From JAIEPX01 sp963725255 (lineage in GTDB: Bacteria; Pseudomonadota; Gammaproteobacteria; JAIEPX01), in contig CAVRXV010000004.1 of the NCBI GenBank assembly GCA_963725255.1, forward strand, positions 248,001-312,000: a stretch of DNA of 64,000 bases, read 5' to 3'. Shown here in pieces: positions 18,847 to 27,242 of this stretch. Both the position numbers and the translations under genes were made by a program. Numbering within the stretch: position 1 is the first letter of the stretch; every line of letters begins with the position of its first letter. Under the pieces are notes generated by a model that saw nothing but the letters and a program-made list of their open reading frames with translations, was not told the DNA's origin and made no database searches.

Positions 18847-18988
18847 GTAGGTAGCAAGGCAATTGTCCGGAATGGTAATATGAGTGCCTGGTTCTCATAT
18901 ACCTTCCTTAATTATGCTTGAAAGAATGGCTACTATAAACCGGACACTTCGCGTGCTACCTATTCAGGACAATTGCTTTGCTACCTAC
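18847..18988. repeat. Long inverted repeat (~22-bp arms) between divergent genes
   Basis: GTAGGTAGCAAGGCAATTGT (18847 onward) pairs with its near-complement ending at 18988; one mismatch is visible in the 22-bp arms. The interior holds further weaker symmetry. It lies between the divergent F-box and deaminase-like genes. No ORF. It differs from element A and may be another non-autonomous palindromic element. Confidence 0.75.
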
Positions 18989-19085
18989 AATAGGAAGCTC
19001 TCAAGCGTGACATCGTAATGTTTGTGTGGTATTATTCATATAAAATTAATAACCTTGATAATCTTTAATGTAAGAGGGCAGGAAA

Positions 19086-20882
19086 ATGTTAAGTAAAAAG
19101 CGCGATATCGATGATGATGAGAAAATTCAATATTTACCCTTTAGTGCGCCTCGCCTCAAACCTAATGAGCGTCGTTTAGATAGTTTAGCCAGGTTGTTGG
19201 AATCTGATATGGTTTGTGCTGCAGTCTGTCAATTAGATGATACTATTTATATTACAACTAATGATTTATTTGCCCGAGCGACACAATATCCTTCAGGGAA
19301 AAAAATTGATTTTTTGATGGCTTGGATGTCACACTTATTTTCAAAAGATTTTTTATCGGGTGAAGATAATGTTAAAATTCCAGCGGATAGTATTGATTTA
19401 ATATTACAGAACTATAATGGTAAATTAAGTGGATTAGTTAAGACGGCATTAAAAATGAAACCCTCTATCACTGAAGACTGTGTGAGAAAAATCATTGCTG
19501 AGTTGCTAAGTGTCAATGAAACGCATGAGTGGATGGATAAGAGTGATCTTGCCTATTTTGAACAGTTTCTTCTTGATACTCATGAGATGGATATACAAGA
19601 AGAAGACCTTGTTCAAAAAAAGCAAATAGCGCAAAAGGCACGGCAGCGTGAGATGTTAAATGATATTCAAAAAGTATTTGAACTAATATGGCGTGACGTT
19701 CGCGATTATCGAAAATATAGACAATGGGCCATTGAGCATGTTGAAGATATCCGTAATTATTCAATATTATCAATTGGTAAAGAAGGTGAACATGCAGAAA
19801 TAAGGATGATCGGATTTTTATTAAATCAAGCAAATCTTTTTATCGTTGAAGATGAGAATTTAAAACTTTCCTCTCCGCTTTATGTGGGTATTTCTAAGCT
19901 ATGTTGTCCTTTTTGTATTCGCTTCATAGAAGAATTTAGCCGTTTGACTAAGGGTAAAAAGGACAATGAGCTACAAACTTTACATCGACACTCAAGTGAA
20001 GCAGGGGAAGAAGAAGCAGCTCCTTTATCTCAAAATCCCCATGCAATGCAAGAAGCAGAAGCTATGATGGATGAATGGTTAGCTAATGTGGGCGCCACAT
20101 TAAAAGTACGTGGCAAGCATAGTATTGCACCCAATCAATGGATAATTCCGGCTTATGCTCATTATGTGCATCCACCTCAAGAGTATAATATTTCCTATGA
20201 AAAGCACTCCGCCAAAGATACAAAAGAATTTAAAAAAGTAGTGAATAGGGAAACCTCAGCACAATCAAAACAGATTGAAATAGTGCAATTCACTCAATTA
20301 AAAGAAAATAGATGTTGCTGTATAGTTTCATCTGATATTGCTGTTTATTCTGGAGCTGAACGAAAAAATAAAGATGCGAGTTTTATAGCTCGATCGATTG
20401 ACTGTACGCCTCATACAACATTAGTAACGCTCATAGAACAGCTGAACAGTGAGGAACAGGGTCCAGAACAAAATGAACGTGAATTTATTAGCGCTTTATT
20501 AGAATACAGTAAGCTTTATTTTAAAGAGGGTGAGTGTGCTGGTCAATATAGAGTTAATCAGAGTAACATAGATGAGAAGTGGCAGTCATTTGATGATTAT
20601 CAGATTGGATTAAAATTTATGCGACTATTAGATAAAAAAATTTTTTCGCAATCTGTCGCAGAATTTTTTATCAATATTAAATCTAAGAAAAGAGAAAAAC
20701 AGGCTTTCGAACAGCAAGTTGCTTCTCTTTCGGATTCTGGATTAGAGATATTGCCTCAGGCTAAACAATTTGTTAGCATACTAGAGGCTATTGAAGAACC
20801 AGAGATTAAAGATTTGGATACAGACGAGAAGAGTGGTGAATCGAGGCCTGAAAAACATACTTATGCTTCGAGTTATATTTAA
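19086..20882 (+). CDS. Deaminase-like domain protein (HAE...CxxC zinc motif), effector- or toxin-like
   Basis: 598 residues, preceded by a purine-rich AGGGCAGGAA ribosome site. Near the middle (~236-285) lies GEHAEIRMIGFLL followed ~30 residues later by YVGISKLCCPFCIRF. The HAE plus CxxC pair is the zinc signature of the cytidine-deaminase superfamily, and the IxxSKLCCxxC form is that of the OTT_1508-like group, known from Orientia and eukaryotes. The flanking ~230 N-terminal and ~310 C-terminal residues are helical and charged and not recognised. Such deaminases include nucleic-acid-modifying toxins. Activity here is inference, but histidine, glutamate and both cysteines are present. A small gene follows 31 bp downstream on the same strand. 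Confidence 0.75.
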   Translation: MLSKKRDIDDDEKIQYLPFSAPRLKPNERRLDSLARLLESDMVCAAVCQLDDTIYITTNDLFARATQYPSGKKIDFLMAWMSHLFSKDFLSGEDNVKIPADSIDLILQNYNGKLSGLVKTALKMKPSITEDCVRKIIAELLSVNETHEWMDKSDLAYFEQFLLDTHEMDIQEEDLVQKKQIAQKARQREMLNDIQKVFELIWRDVRDYRKYRQWAIEHVEDIRNYSILSIGKEGEHAEIRMIGFLLNQANLFIVEDENLKLSSPLYVGISKLCCPFCIRFIEEFSRLTKGKKDNELQTLHRHSSEAGEEEAAPLSQNPHAMQEAEAMMDEWLANVGATLKVRGKHSIAPNQWIIPAYAHYVHPPQEYNISYEKHSAKDTKEFKKVVNRETSAQSKQIEIVQFTQLKENRCCCIVSSDIAVYSGAERKNKDASFIARSIDCTPHTTLVTLIEQLNSEEQGPEQNEREFISALLEYSKLYFKEGECAGQYRVNQSNIDEKWQSFDDYQIGLKFMRLLDKKIFSQSVAEFFINIKSKKREKQAFEQQVASLSDSGLEILPQAKQFVSILEAIEEPEIKDLDTDEKSGESRPEKHTYASSYI

Positions 20883-20913
20883 TTTCTATTTATTGTTATT
20901 GGGAGGATAGGAA

Positions 20914-21531
20914 ATGTTCAAAATCGATATCAATACAGAAATGCAAAGTGAAACGACGAAACAAGAAGTGCTTATTCGTATCATCTCAATGATTTGTAAA
21001 TTTTCTTCTGCAAAAGGAGAGCGCGAGGAACGAATTACATTTCTAAATAAGGCTATCGGTATTATGGAAGGGTTGATTAGTACAAAAAAGCATTATATCC
21101 AATCAGTGGCTATTCCATTATATTCTAAATTATTAGAAGAAGGAGAAAAGCAGGTAAAAGCAGGAGATTATCTTCTAATGAATGCAGGAATTGCTTTGCA
21201 AGCAGCGATAATTATATTGCAATCAAATAATGAAGAATGGAAAAAAGCACTAATTACTCAATTGAAAGCAAACAAAAAAGCTTTGGAAGTGAAACGTGAT
21301 GCGCTATTGAAACCAGCGCAAGACACTAGGACGAGTGGTTTTTTTGTACCTCGTCAATCTACTTCACAAGTATTACAAAAGAGGCCGCTCGAGCATACGG
21401 CAATTCCCAAAGTAAATGAGAGTCAAGATCAAGTAGGATTCAAGGCGCCTCAACCTGTTAAAAAGTTAAAAGATACTGCGCATGAAGTACCATCCCAAAA
21501 AGAAGATCAAGGTAATGCTTTCGATTATTGA
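20914..21531 (+). CDS. Hypothetical helical protein, downstream partner of the deaminase-like gene
   Basis: 205 residues with GGGAGGATAGGAA before the ATG, 31 bp after the deaminase-like gene, so probably in one transcript. Residues ~1-145 look like a bundle of amphipathic helices resembling a TPR or four-helix array (LLEEGEKQVKAGDYLLMNAG). The last ~60 residues are polar and disordered (LEHTAIPKVNESQDQVG). Not recognised. The position would fit an immunity protein, a chaperone or a second effector; nothing in the sequence decides this. Confidence 0.65.
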   Translation: MFKIDINTEMQSETTKQEVLIRIISMICKFSSAKGEREERITFLNKAIGIMEGLISTKKHYIQSVAIPLYSKLLEEGEKQVKAGDYLLMNAGIALQAAIIILQSNNEEWKKALITQLKANKKALEVKRDALLKPAQDTRTSGFFVPRQSTSQVLQKRPLEHTAIPKVNESQDQVGFKAPQPVKKLKDTAHEVPSQKEDQGNAFDY

Positions 21532-21594
21532 AAGCCAAGTCATAGACTATTTGATACTGCCGCGAACACGCTCGTTTTAGTGGGGCTTCATTGT

Positions 21595-21808
21595 AAAAGA
21601 AAAACTTAAAATAATCGCAGTGAAAGTGAATCCTCGTCATGCGTGGGAGATTCAGTTGGAAGGAGGAGCCGTGATAAAGCTCGGCCAAAGTCAGCATCAG
21701 GAACGATTGGCCTTGGTGGTAAAAGCTTGGCCTACGTTGACAAAAGACGGCACTAAAACGTTGCATAACGTAGATGCTCGATATACTAATGGTATTGCTA
21801 CCAATTAA
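21595..21808 (+). pseudogene. Orphan 3' fragment of ftsQ
   Basis: Copies the last 214 bp of ftsQ (14720-14933), ending at the same stop. It has no start region of its own and joins unrelated sequence at 21594. The four differences from the intact gene are all silent, so the fragment descends from a functional ftsQ allele rather than from a decaying copy. It is probably the original 3' end left behind when a cassette was inserted, or a footprint of recombination with a relative's DNA. Confidence 0.92.
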
Positions 21809-21823
21809 GATAAAATTCTCGCT

Positions 21824-22000
21824 CGTTGTCACATAAAAAATGGTCCGCTTGAGAGTTTGACTGGGCAAGACCCACCTTTTCAAGACCGCCGTAAATCCAT
21901 CCCTGGAGGCTTCGGTCGATACATCCTGTTTCTCACGATCTTGAAAAGGTGGGTCTTGCCCAGTCTTTGAAACTCCGTGCTGATATTTAACTTATTGGCT
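21824..22000 (+). repeat. Palindromic element A, copy 2 (perfect 27-bp arms)
   Basis: Arms at 21859-21885 and 21939-21965 are perfect complements (GACTGGGCAAGACCCACC... with its mirror). Same loop and orientation as copy 1. Similarity to the sequence after copy 1 continues to about 22110 (AAAGTTAA...TTTATGTGT). With the ftsQ fragment it forms a ~520-bp direct repeat of the ftsQ-distal region at both ends of the first cassette. Confidence 0.93.
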
Positions 22001-22134
22001 ATGGACAGTATTGTAATAATACCACCTCAAATCTTCAGCTTTTCAAGAGGCAGCAAAAGTTAATGCACCAAAGTTTATGTGTACGAAGAAGCAGATTTTT
22101 TTTCTGCTAATTAGATCCGATCTAAACATATGGA

Positions 22135-22164
22135 TTGACATATATATTATTATTCATATATAAT
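22135..22164 (+). promoter_or_regulatory. Sigma-70 promoter of the arsM-arsC-arsR cassette
   Basis: A perfect -35 TTGACA (22135-22140) and a perfect -10 TATAAT (22159-22164) with an 18-bp spacer. The spacer is AT-rich with TATATA on both sides of TTATTATTCA, a possible ArsR operator overlapping the promoter. It lies ~150 bp before the arsM start. The ArsR site is inferred from position and symmetry only. Confidence 0.8.
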
Positions 22165-22310
22165 ATTAATCGTGCAAAATTGTTTTTGAATTCAGTTTTG
22201 TGCTGGTTATGTTTCAGGAGAGATTGTCCATGAGGAAATTACCTATTTATGCATTGACTCTCGAAAAAAGAGTTAATGCATTTTCGTTTAATCCTATAAG
22301 GAGATATACT

Positions 22311-23273
22311 ATGCAAGCAGCAAATTTAGAGAAAGATGTTGAGGTCAAAGGCAGTGTTCGTGAGGCCTATGCCAAAGTTGCGATTGCTGACAATGAAGGA
22401 AAAAGTTGTGGTACTGAAAAAAGTTGTTGTGGTACAGGACCAGATAAAGGTGCTGGATATTCTACACGTCTAGGTTATTCAGAGAATGATATTTCAGCTG
22501 TTCCTGAGGGTTCTAACATGGGTCTGGGATGCGGAAATCCTACTGCGATTGCTGGACTAAAAGCGGGTGAAGTTGTTCTTGATTTAGGAAGTGGTGGCGG
22601 CTTTGATTGCTTTTTGGCTGCAAGACAATTAGCTGGAACTGGTCGAGTCATTGGTGTGGATATGACTCCCGAAATGCTCAGTAAAGCACGTTTAAATGCG
22701 CAAAAAGGTGGATATAAAAATGTGGAATTTCGCTTAGGTGAAATTGAACATCTTCCAGTAGAAAACAGCAGTGTGGATGTCATCATTTCTAATTGCGTTA
22801 TTAATCTTTCTACCGATAAATCTCAAGTTTTTAAAGAAGCTGCTAGAGTTTTAAAGCCCGGGGGCCGATTGATTATTTCAGATCTTGTAGCAACCAGCCC
22901 ATTACCTGAAAACATCAAGAGAGACTTGGCTTTATATAATGGGTGTATGGCAGGCGCGACCCCAATTGAAGAGCTTAAACAAGCATTAAGAAACGCGGGA
23001 TTAGAAGATATTAAAATTGACGTGAAAGAGGAAAGTCGTTCATTTATCAAAGACTGGTCAACGAGTGGTGTGGAAAATTATGTGGCCTCTGCTATTATTG
23101 AGGCTTATAGACCATCTCTAGAATTAAAACGAGTTGTTGAAAAAGGAAGTGTCTCTCCAACTTTGGGTCGAGGGTTTTATGATTCTAGCAATAAACAACA
23201 AGCATCTGCGGCGGGAGGTCAAAATTCATTGACTTGTACACCAGGCTCGGGATGCTGTCCAACGAAAATGTAG
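22311..23273 (+). CDS. arsM: Arsenite S-adenosylmethionine methyltransferase ArsM
   Basis: Methylates As(III) to mono- and dimethyl and volatile trimethyl arsenic using SAM. The frame opens at 22200, but ATG 22311 (MQAANLEKDVEV) has AAGGAGA at good spacing and fits the family start. The 320-aa product has the early Cys-rich segment (KSCGTEKSCCGTGP), LGCGNPTAIAGL, the SAM motif VVLDLGSGGGFDCFL, SNCVINLSTDK and YNGCMAGATP. The arsenic-binding cysteines of the family fall in the LGCGNP, SNCVIN and GCMAGA blocks, all present. The C-terminus ends in another Cys-rich tail (GSGCCPTKM). It is first in an ars operon. Confidence 0.95.
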   Translation: MQAANLEKDVEVKGSVREAYAKVAIADNEGKSCGTEKSCCGTGPDKGAGYSTRLGYSENDISAVPEGSNMGLGCGNPTAIAGLKAGEVVLDLGSGGGFDCFLAARQLAGTGRVIGVDMTPEMLSKARLNAQKGGYKNVEFRLGEIEHLPVENSSVDVIISNCVINLSTDKSQVFKEAARVLKPGGRLIISDLVATSPLPENIKRDLALYNGCMAGATPIEELKQALRNAGLEDIKIDVKEESRSFIKDWSTSGVENYVASAIIEAYRPSLELKRVVEKGSVSPTLGRGFYDSSNKQQASAAGGQNSLTCTPGSGCCPTKM

Positions 23274-23381
23274 GTATTAAGTACTGCTCCCAATAGATAA
23301 GATGTTTATAGAGAATATTTTTATTTGTTGGGAGTCAGCTATTTATTATGACGATTGCAAATTAATACTGAGGTAAAAGCG

Positions 23382-23819
23382 ATGAAAATTTTATTTGTTT
23401 GTACAGGCAACGCATGCCGTTCACAAATTGCGGAAGGTTTTGCGAAACAATATGGGGCTGGATTTTGTGAAGTTAAATCGGCGGGATTAGAATCACATGG
23501 TATTAATCCACGCGCAATTGCCACCATGAAAGAAATTGGGATTGATATTTCCCAGCAACAATCTAAGGTACTAACCAAAGAAATGCTGGATTGGGCTGAT
23601 TTAATTATCACTTTGTGTGATCACGCAGATGAAAATTGTCCTGTAATTCCACCAAATAAGCAAAAAATGCATTACTCATTTGAGGATCCGGCAAAGGCTG
23701 TGGGAGAAGAAGCTCAGATTTTGAAAGCATTTAGCAAAGCGCGAGATGATATCGGTAAGTGGGTTTCCACCATAATTGATGACTTGAAGTCTACCAAGAC
23801 ACGGGCGCCTAAGCTTTAG
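23382..23819 (+). CDS. arsC: Arsenate reductase ArsC, low-molecular-weight phosphatase type
   Basis: Reduces arsenate to arsenite. The start at 23382 (MKILFVCTGNACRS) has GAGGT upstream and places the catalytic P-loop CTGNACRS (CX5R) at the N-terminus as in the family; an upstream in-frame opening at 23355 is unlikely. The redox cysteines of the thioredoxin-coupled class appear in ITLCDHADENCPV. The SFEDPAKAVG block carries the family aspartate-proline. 145 aa, a normal length. It lies 108 bp after arsM, and its product would supply As(III) for ArsM. Confidence 0.94.
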   Translation: MKILFVCTGNACRSQIAEGFAKQYGAGFCEVKSAGLESHGINPRAIATMKEIGIDISQQQSKVLTKEMLDWADLIITLCDHADENCPVIPPNKQKMHYSFEDPAKAVGEEAQILKAFSKARDDIGKWVSTIIDDLKSTKTRAPKL

Positions 23820-23882
23820 AAAACGTATTTATTCGTCCCATATAACTGTAATTCAAAACTAAAATATGTTATAAACTTGAGT

Positions 23883-24215
23883 ATGTTAACGCCCAAAACT
23901 TTTTTTACATTACTGTCTGATGAAACACGTTTGCGCTGCCTTTTTTTGCTTCATCAAAAGGGAGAGCTCTGTGTTTGTGACCTTATTGATGCGCTAGAAA
24001 TGATACAGCCGAAAATATCTAGGCATTTGGCCTTGCTGCGCAAATATAAACTTGTGACAGCAACTCGCAAAGGCACATGGATGTATTATCAAATCAGCAA
24101 TACCCTCCCACATTGGGCTGCAAAAATAATTACAAGCTTCACAGAGATGCATCAACACGCTAAACCATTTTCTTCTGACGTAAAAAGACTCGGTAGAAAA
24201 TGCGCAAATTGTTAA
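23883..24215 (+). CDS. arsR: ArsR-family metalloregulator
   Basis: A winged-helix repressor of about 110 residues that releases DNA on binding As(III). It has ELCVCDLIDALEMIQPKISR, in which CVCDL is the As(III)-binding cysteine pair in the helix before the recognition helix, followed by HLALLRKYKLVTATRKG and the wing WMYYQIS. The ATG at 23883 is preferred to TTG 23877; no strong Shine-Dalgarno is seen. Third in the order arsM-arsC-arsR, where the regulator usually comes first. It probably controls the promoter at 22135-22164. Confidence 0.92.
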   Translation: MLTPKTFFTLLSDETRLRCLFLLHQKGELCVCDLIDALEMIQPKISRHLALLRKYKLVTATRKGTWMYYQISNTLPHWAAKIITSFTEMHQHAKPFSSDVKRLGRKCANC

Positions 24216-24359
24216 ATGAATTTATGTTACAACAATAACCATCAATATCACTCAGCAGAAATCACTTTTTAGGGTAATTCATTTATTGCTTCGGGTAATC
24301 TAGTTGTGTAAATAAATTTTTTAAAGATACTGTCAAAAGTCATACAAGTTACAGAGCGC

Positions 24360-24490
24360 ACAGGGCTTTGAAGACTGGGCACGTCAACCTTTTCAAGATC
24401 GTGAGAGACAGGATGTCTCGACCAAAGCCTATAGGGATATATTCACGGCGTTCTTGGAAAGGTTGACATGCCCAGTCTGTCGCTTCAGAT
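24360..24490 (-). repeat. Palindromic element A, copy 3 (inverted)
   Basis: Arms at 24373-24398 and 24452-24477. The loop is the reverse complement of the loops of copies 1 and 2, so this copy faces the other way and, with copy 2, brackets the arsenic genes. The rest of the 24216-24740 gap has no gene; ftsA promoter signals are not clear there. Confidence 0.9.
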
Positions 24491-24740
24491 TTCCTTCAAT
24501 CTATACTCAGTTTGATCTCAATAGGGCAGTGGTTGGGGTAAGGATAACATTTTTTGTATGTCAGTTAGCCTGTTAATCTTAATGACATAGGCTATAGCTA
24601 GCGTCTATTTCACGTGTTACACTAATTAGAGTTTTTTTATCTGCTATTTAGCAGAATTGTTGTATTATTATGCTCAAGGAGGGAGAGTGTTGCTTCTCCA
24701 GTCTTAGCGAGCAGTTTGAAATCAGGAGAGTTTTGCGATT

Positions 24741-25930
24741 ATGTCTAAAAAAATGAGCAAAAATTTTATTGTTGGTCTTGATATTGGAACAAACAAAGTA
24801 GTGGCTTTGGTGGGTGAATTATCAGCCGATGGTCAAATCGAAATTATCGGTCATGGGTTACATCCCTCTCATGGATTGAAAAAAGGGGTTGTGGTCAATA
24901 TTGAAGCTACAGTGCAATCCATTCAGCGTGCTGTAGAAGAAGCAGAATTAATGGCGGGCATTGAAATTCAATCCGTCTATACAGGTATTGCTGGTAGCCA
25001 TATTCGAAGTTTAAATTCACACGGTATCGTTGCGATTCGCGATAATGAAGTGTCCCAAGCGGATATCGATCGAGTGATTGATGCGGCACATGCCGTGGCA
25101 ATTCCTGCCGATCAGAAAATTCTGCATATTTTGCCGCAAGAATTCATTATTGATAGTCAAGAAGGTATTCGAGAACCCGTCGGGATGTCGGGTGTACGTT
25201 TGGAAGCTAAAGTTCATATCGTGACAGGCGCAGTAAGTGCAGCTCAAAATATTGTGAAATGTGTTCAGCATTGTGGCTTGAGAGTTAACGATATTATTTT
25301 AGAGCAATTGGCTTCTAGCTATTCAGTACTGACGGAAGATGAAAAAGAATTAGGTGTTTGTTTGGTGGATATTGGTGGTGGCACGACGGATATTGCGGTG
25401 TTTACAGATGGTGCAATTCGTCATACGGCGGTAATTCCTATTGCGGGTGATCAAGTTACTAATGATATCGCTGTAGCTTTACGTACTCCTACAAAAAATG
25501 CAGAAGAAATTAAAATTAAACATGCGCAAGCATTGAAACATTTAGCAGATGCGCATACGATGATCGAAGTACCAGCGTCGCGGGGCGTCCGCCAAGACAG
25601 CTCTCAAAAAAATCATTGGCTGAAGTAGTGAGTGCGCGTTATGAAGAATTATTTAATTTAGTTTGGGCAGAATTACGTCGTAGTGGATTTGAAGATTTAG
25701 TGGCTGCAGGAATCGTATTAACCGGCGGTGCATCGATGGTTAATGGTGTAGTGGAATTAGCGGAATCAACTTTTCAAATGCCAGTGCGATTAGGATTACC
25801 ACAACATGTTAGTGGATTAACAGAGGCATTATTGGCCCCCAGATATGCAACAGGCGTAGGTTTATTATTATATGGTTTACAACAACAATATGATGGAGCC
25901 GACATGAATTTCAAATTACAGAGGGTATGA
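24741..25930 (+). pseudogene. ftsA: Cell division protein FtsA, interrupted by a one-base frameshift
   Basis: FtsA is the actin-like protein that anchors FtsZ to the membrane and recruits the divisome. AGGAGAG precedes the ATG. The N-terminal part has VGLDIGTNKVVALVGE and the phosphate-binding VCLVDIGGGTTDIAVF motif. The frame breaks at the G run 25582-25585; adding one G gives ...ASRGRPPRQLSKKSLAEVVS, which matches the family, and the second half then runs on (GIVLTGGASMVNG; PRYATGVGLLLYG). The corrected length is 396 aa, close to the usual 410-420. The gene is essential in most bacteria, so a sequencing or assembly error is more likely than decay. Confidence 0.9.
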
Positions 25931-26000
25931 AAGGATTATGGGCCCGGATGAAGATTGGTTTCAGGGTAATTTTTAACAATCGATTTCAGGAGTAAATTAA

Positions 26001-27151
26001 ATGTTTGAACTAACTGAAAGTATACCACACAATGCAGTAATAAAAGTAATTGGAGTTGGTGGCGGTGGCGGCAATGCTATTGAACATATGATGAGCGAAA
26101 ATATCGAAGGCGTAGAGTTTGTTTGCGCAAATACCGATGCGCAAGCCTTACGAAAATCGAATGCACGCACGCTGTTGCAATTAGGTGAAGAAATTACCAA
26201 AGGATTAGGTGCTGGTGCAGATCCAGAAATCGGTCGAAAAGCCGCTGAAGAAAATCGCGATCGAATTCGTGAAGTATTGGAAGGCTCTGACATGGTTTTT
26301 ATCACTGCAGGAATGGGAGGTGGAACAGGTACAGGTGCCGCGCCTGTTTTTGCTGAAATTGCTAAACAATTAGGCATCTTAACCGTTGCTGTCGTCACAA
26401 AACCATTTGCTTTTGAAGGTAGAAAGCGAATGGAAGTTGCTGAGCAAGGTATTAAAGCACTTGCCGCGAATGTGGATTCTTAATTACAATTCCGAACAAT
26501 AAATTGCTCAGTGTGCTGGGTAAAAATATTACTTTACTCAATGCATTTAAAGCAGCCAATAATGTGTTATTGGGTGCAGTGCAAGGTATTGCTGAGTTAA
26601 TTACACGCCCTGGGTTAATTAACGTCGATTTTGCAGACGTGCGTACCGTGATGTCTGAAATGGGTATGGCCATGATGGGAACTGGTGTAAGTACGGGTGA
26701 AAATCGTGCTTCTGAAGCTGCTGAAGCCGCTATCTCAAGCCCGCTATTGGAAGATATCGATCTCAATGGCGCGCGTGGTGTGTTAGTAAATATTACAGCG
26801 GGCTTGGATATGTCTATTGGTGAATTTGAAGAAGTGGGTGATGTGATTAAATCGTTTACCTCTGAAAATGCGACTGTGGTTGTAGGAACTGTTATTGATC
26901 CAGAAATGACCGATGAATTACGCGTCACTGTGGTTGCAACAGGTCTTGGAAGTGGCAGTACAGATCGAGATCTTAAATTCAGACACAGAGAAACAACGAA
27001 GAATGATGGTACGCCGGATTATCATCAATTAGCGAAGCCAACTATCATGCGTAATCAGCCTACTGAAAAAGTGACTTCTGAGATGGATTCAAAAGATATT
27101 GATTATCTCGACATTCCTGCATTCTTGCGTCGACAGGATGAAGATAAATAA
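26001..27151 (+). pseudogene. ftsZ: Cell division GTPase FtsZ, interrupted by a one-base frameshift
   Basis: FtsZ polymerises into the division ring. AGGAG precedes the ATG. The protein shows VIGVGGGGGNAIEHM, the tubulin signature GGGTGTGAAPVFAEIAK and the C-terminal anchor peptide DIPAFLRRQ. At 26480-26481 a T is missing: the sequence reads ...ANVDS-stop, while one extra T gives NVDSLITIPNNKLLSVLGK, the expected continuation. The corrected length is 383 aa, equal to E. coli FtsZ. It follows ftsA by 70 bp. As with ftsA, sequence error is the likeliest cause. Normally lpxC follows directly; a three-gene cassette intervenes. Confidence 0.92.
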
Positions 27152-27242
27152 AAAAATTAATTTTTATTTATGGGTCCCCGATATTGAGAAGCAGAAAAGG
27201 AGACGTAGAGAGTAAGAGCTTTTTTAATAAAGGAGTAGAAAA

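Noticed and set aside
21620..21808. 62-aa frame starting inside the second ftsQ tail as a gene
   Set aside because: It is an orphan copy of the ftsQ 3' end with no ribosome site; its internal ATG is a normal FtsQ codon.
25582..26481. Programmed frameshifting in ftsA and ftsZ
   Set aside because: No slippery heptamer with a following structure is seen, and such regulation is unknown for these genes; single-base errors explain them more simply.
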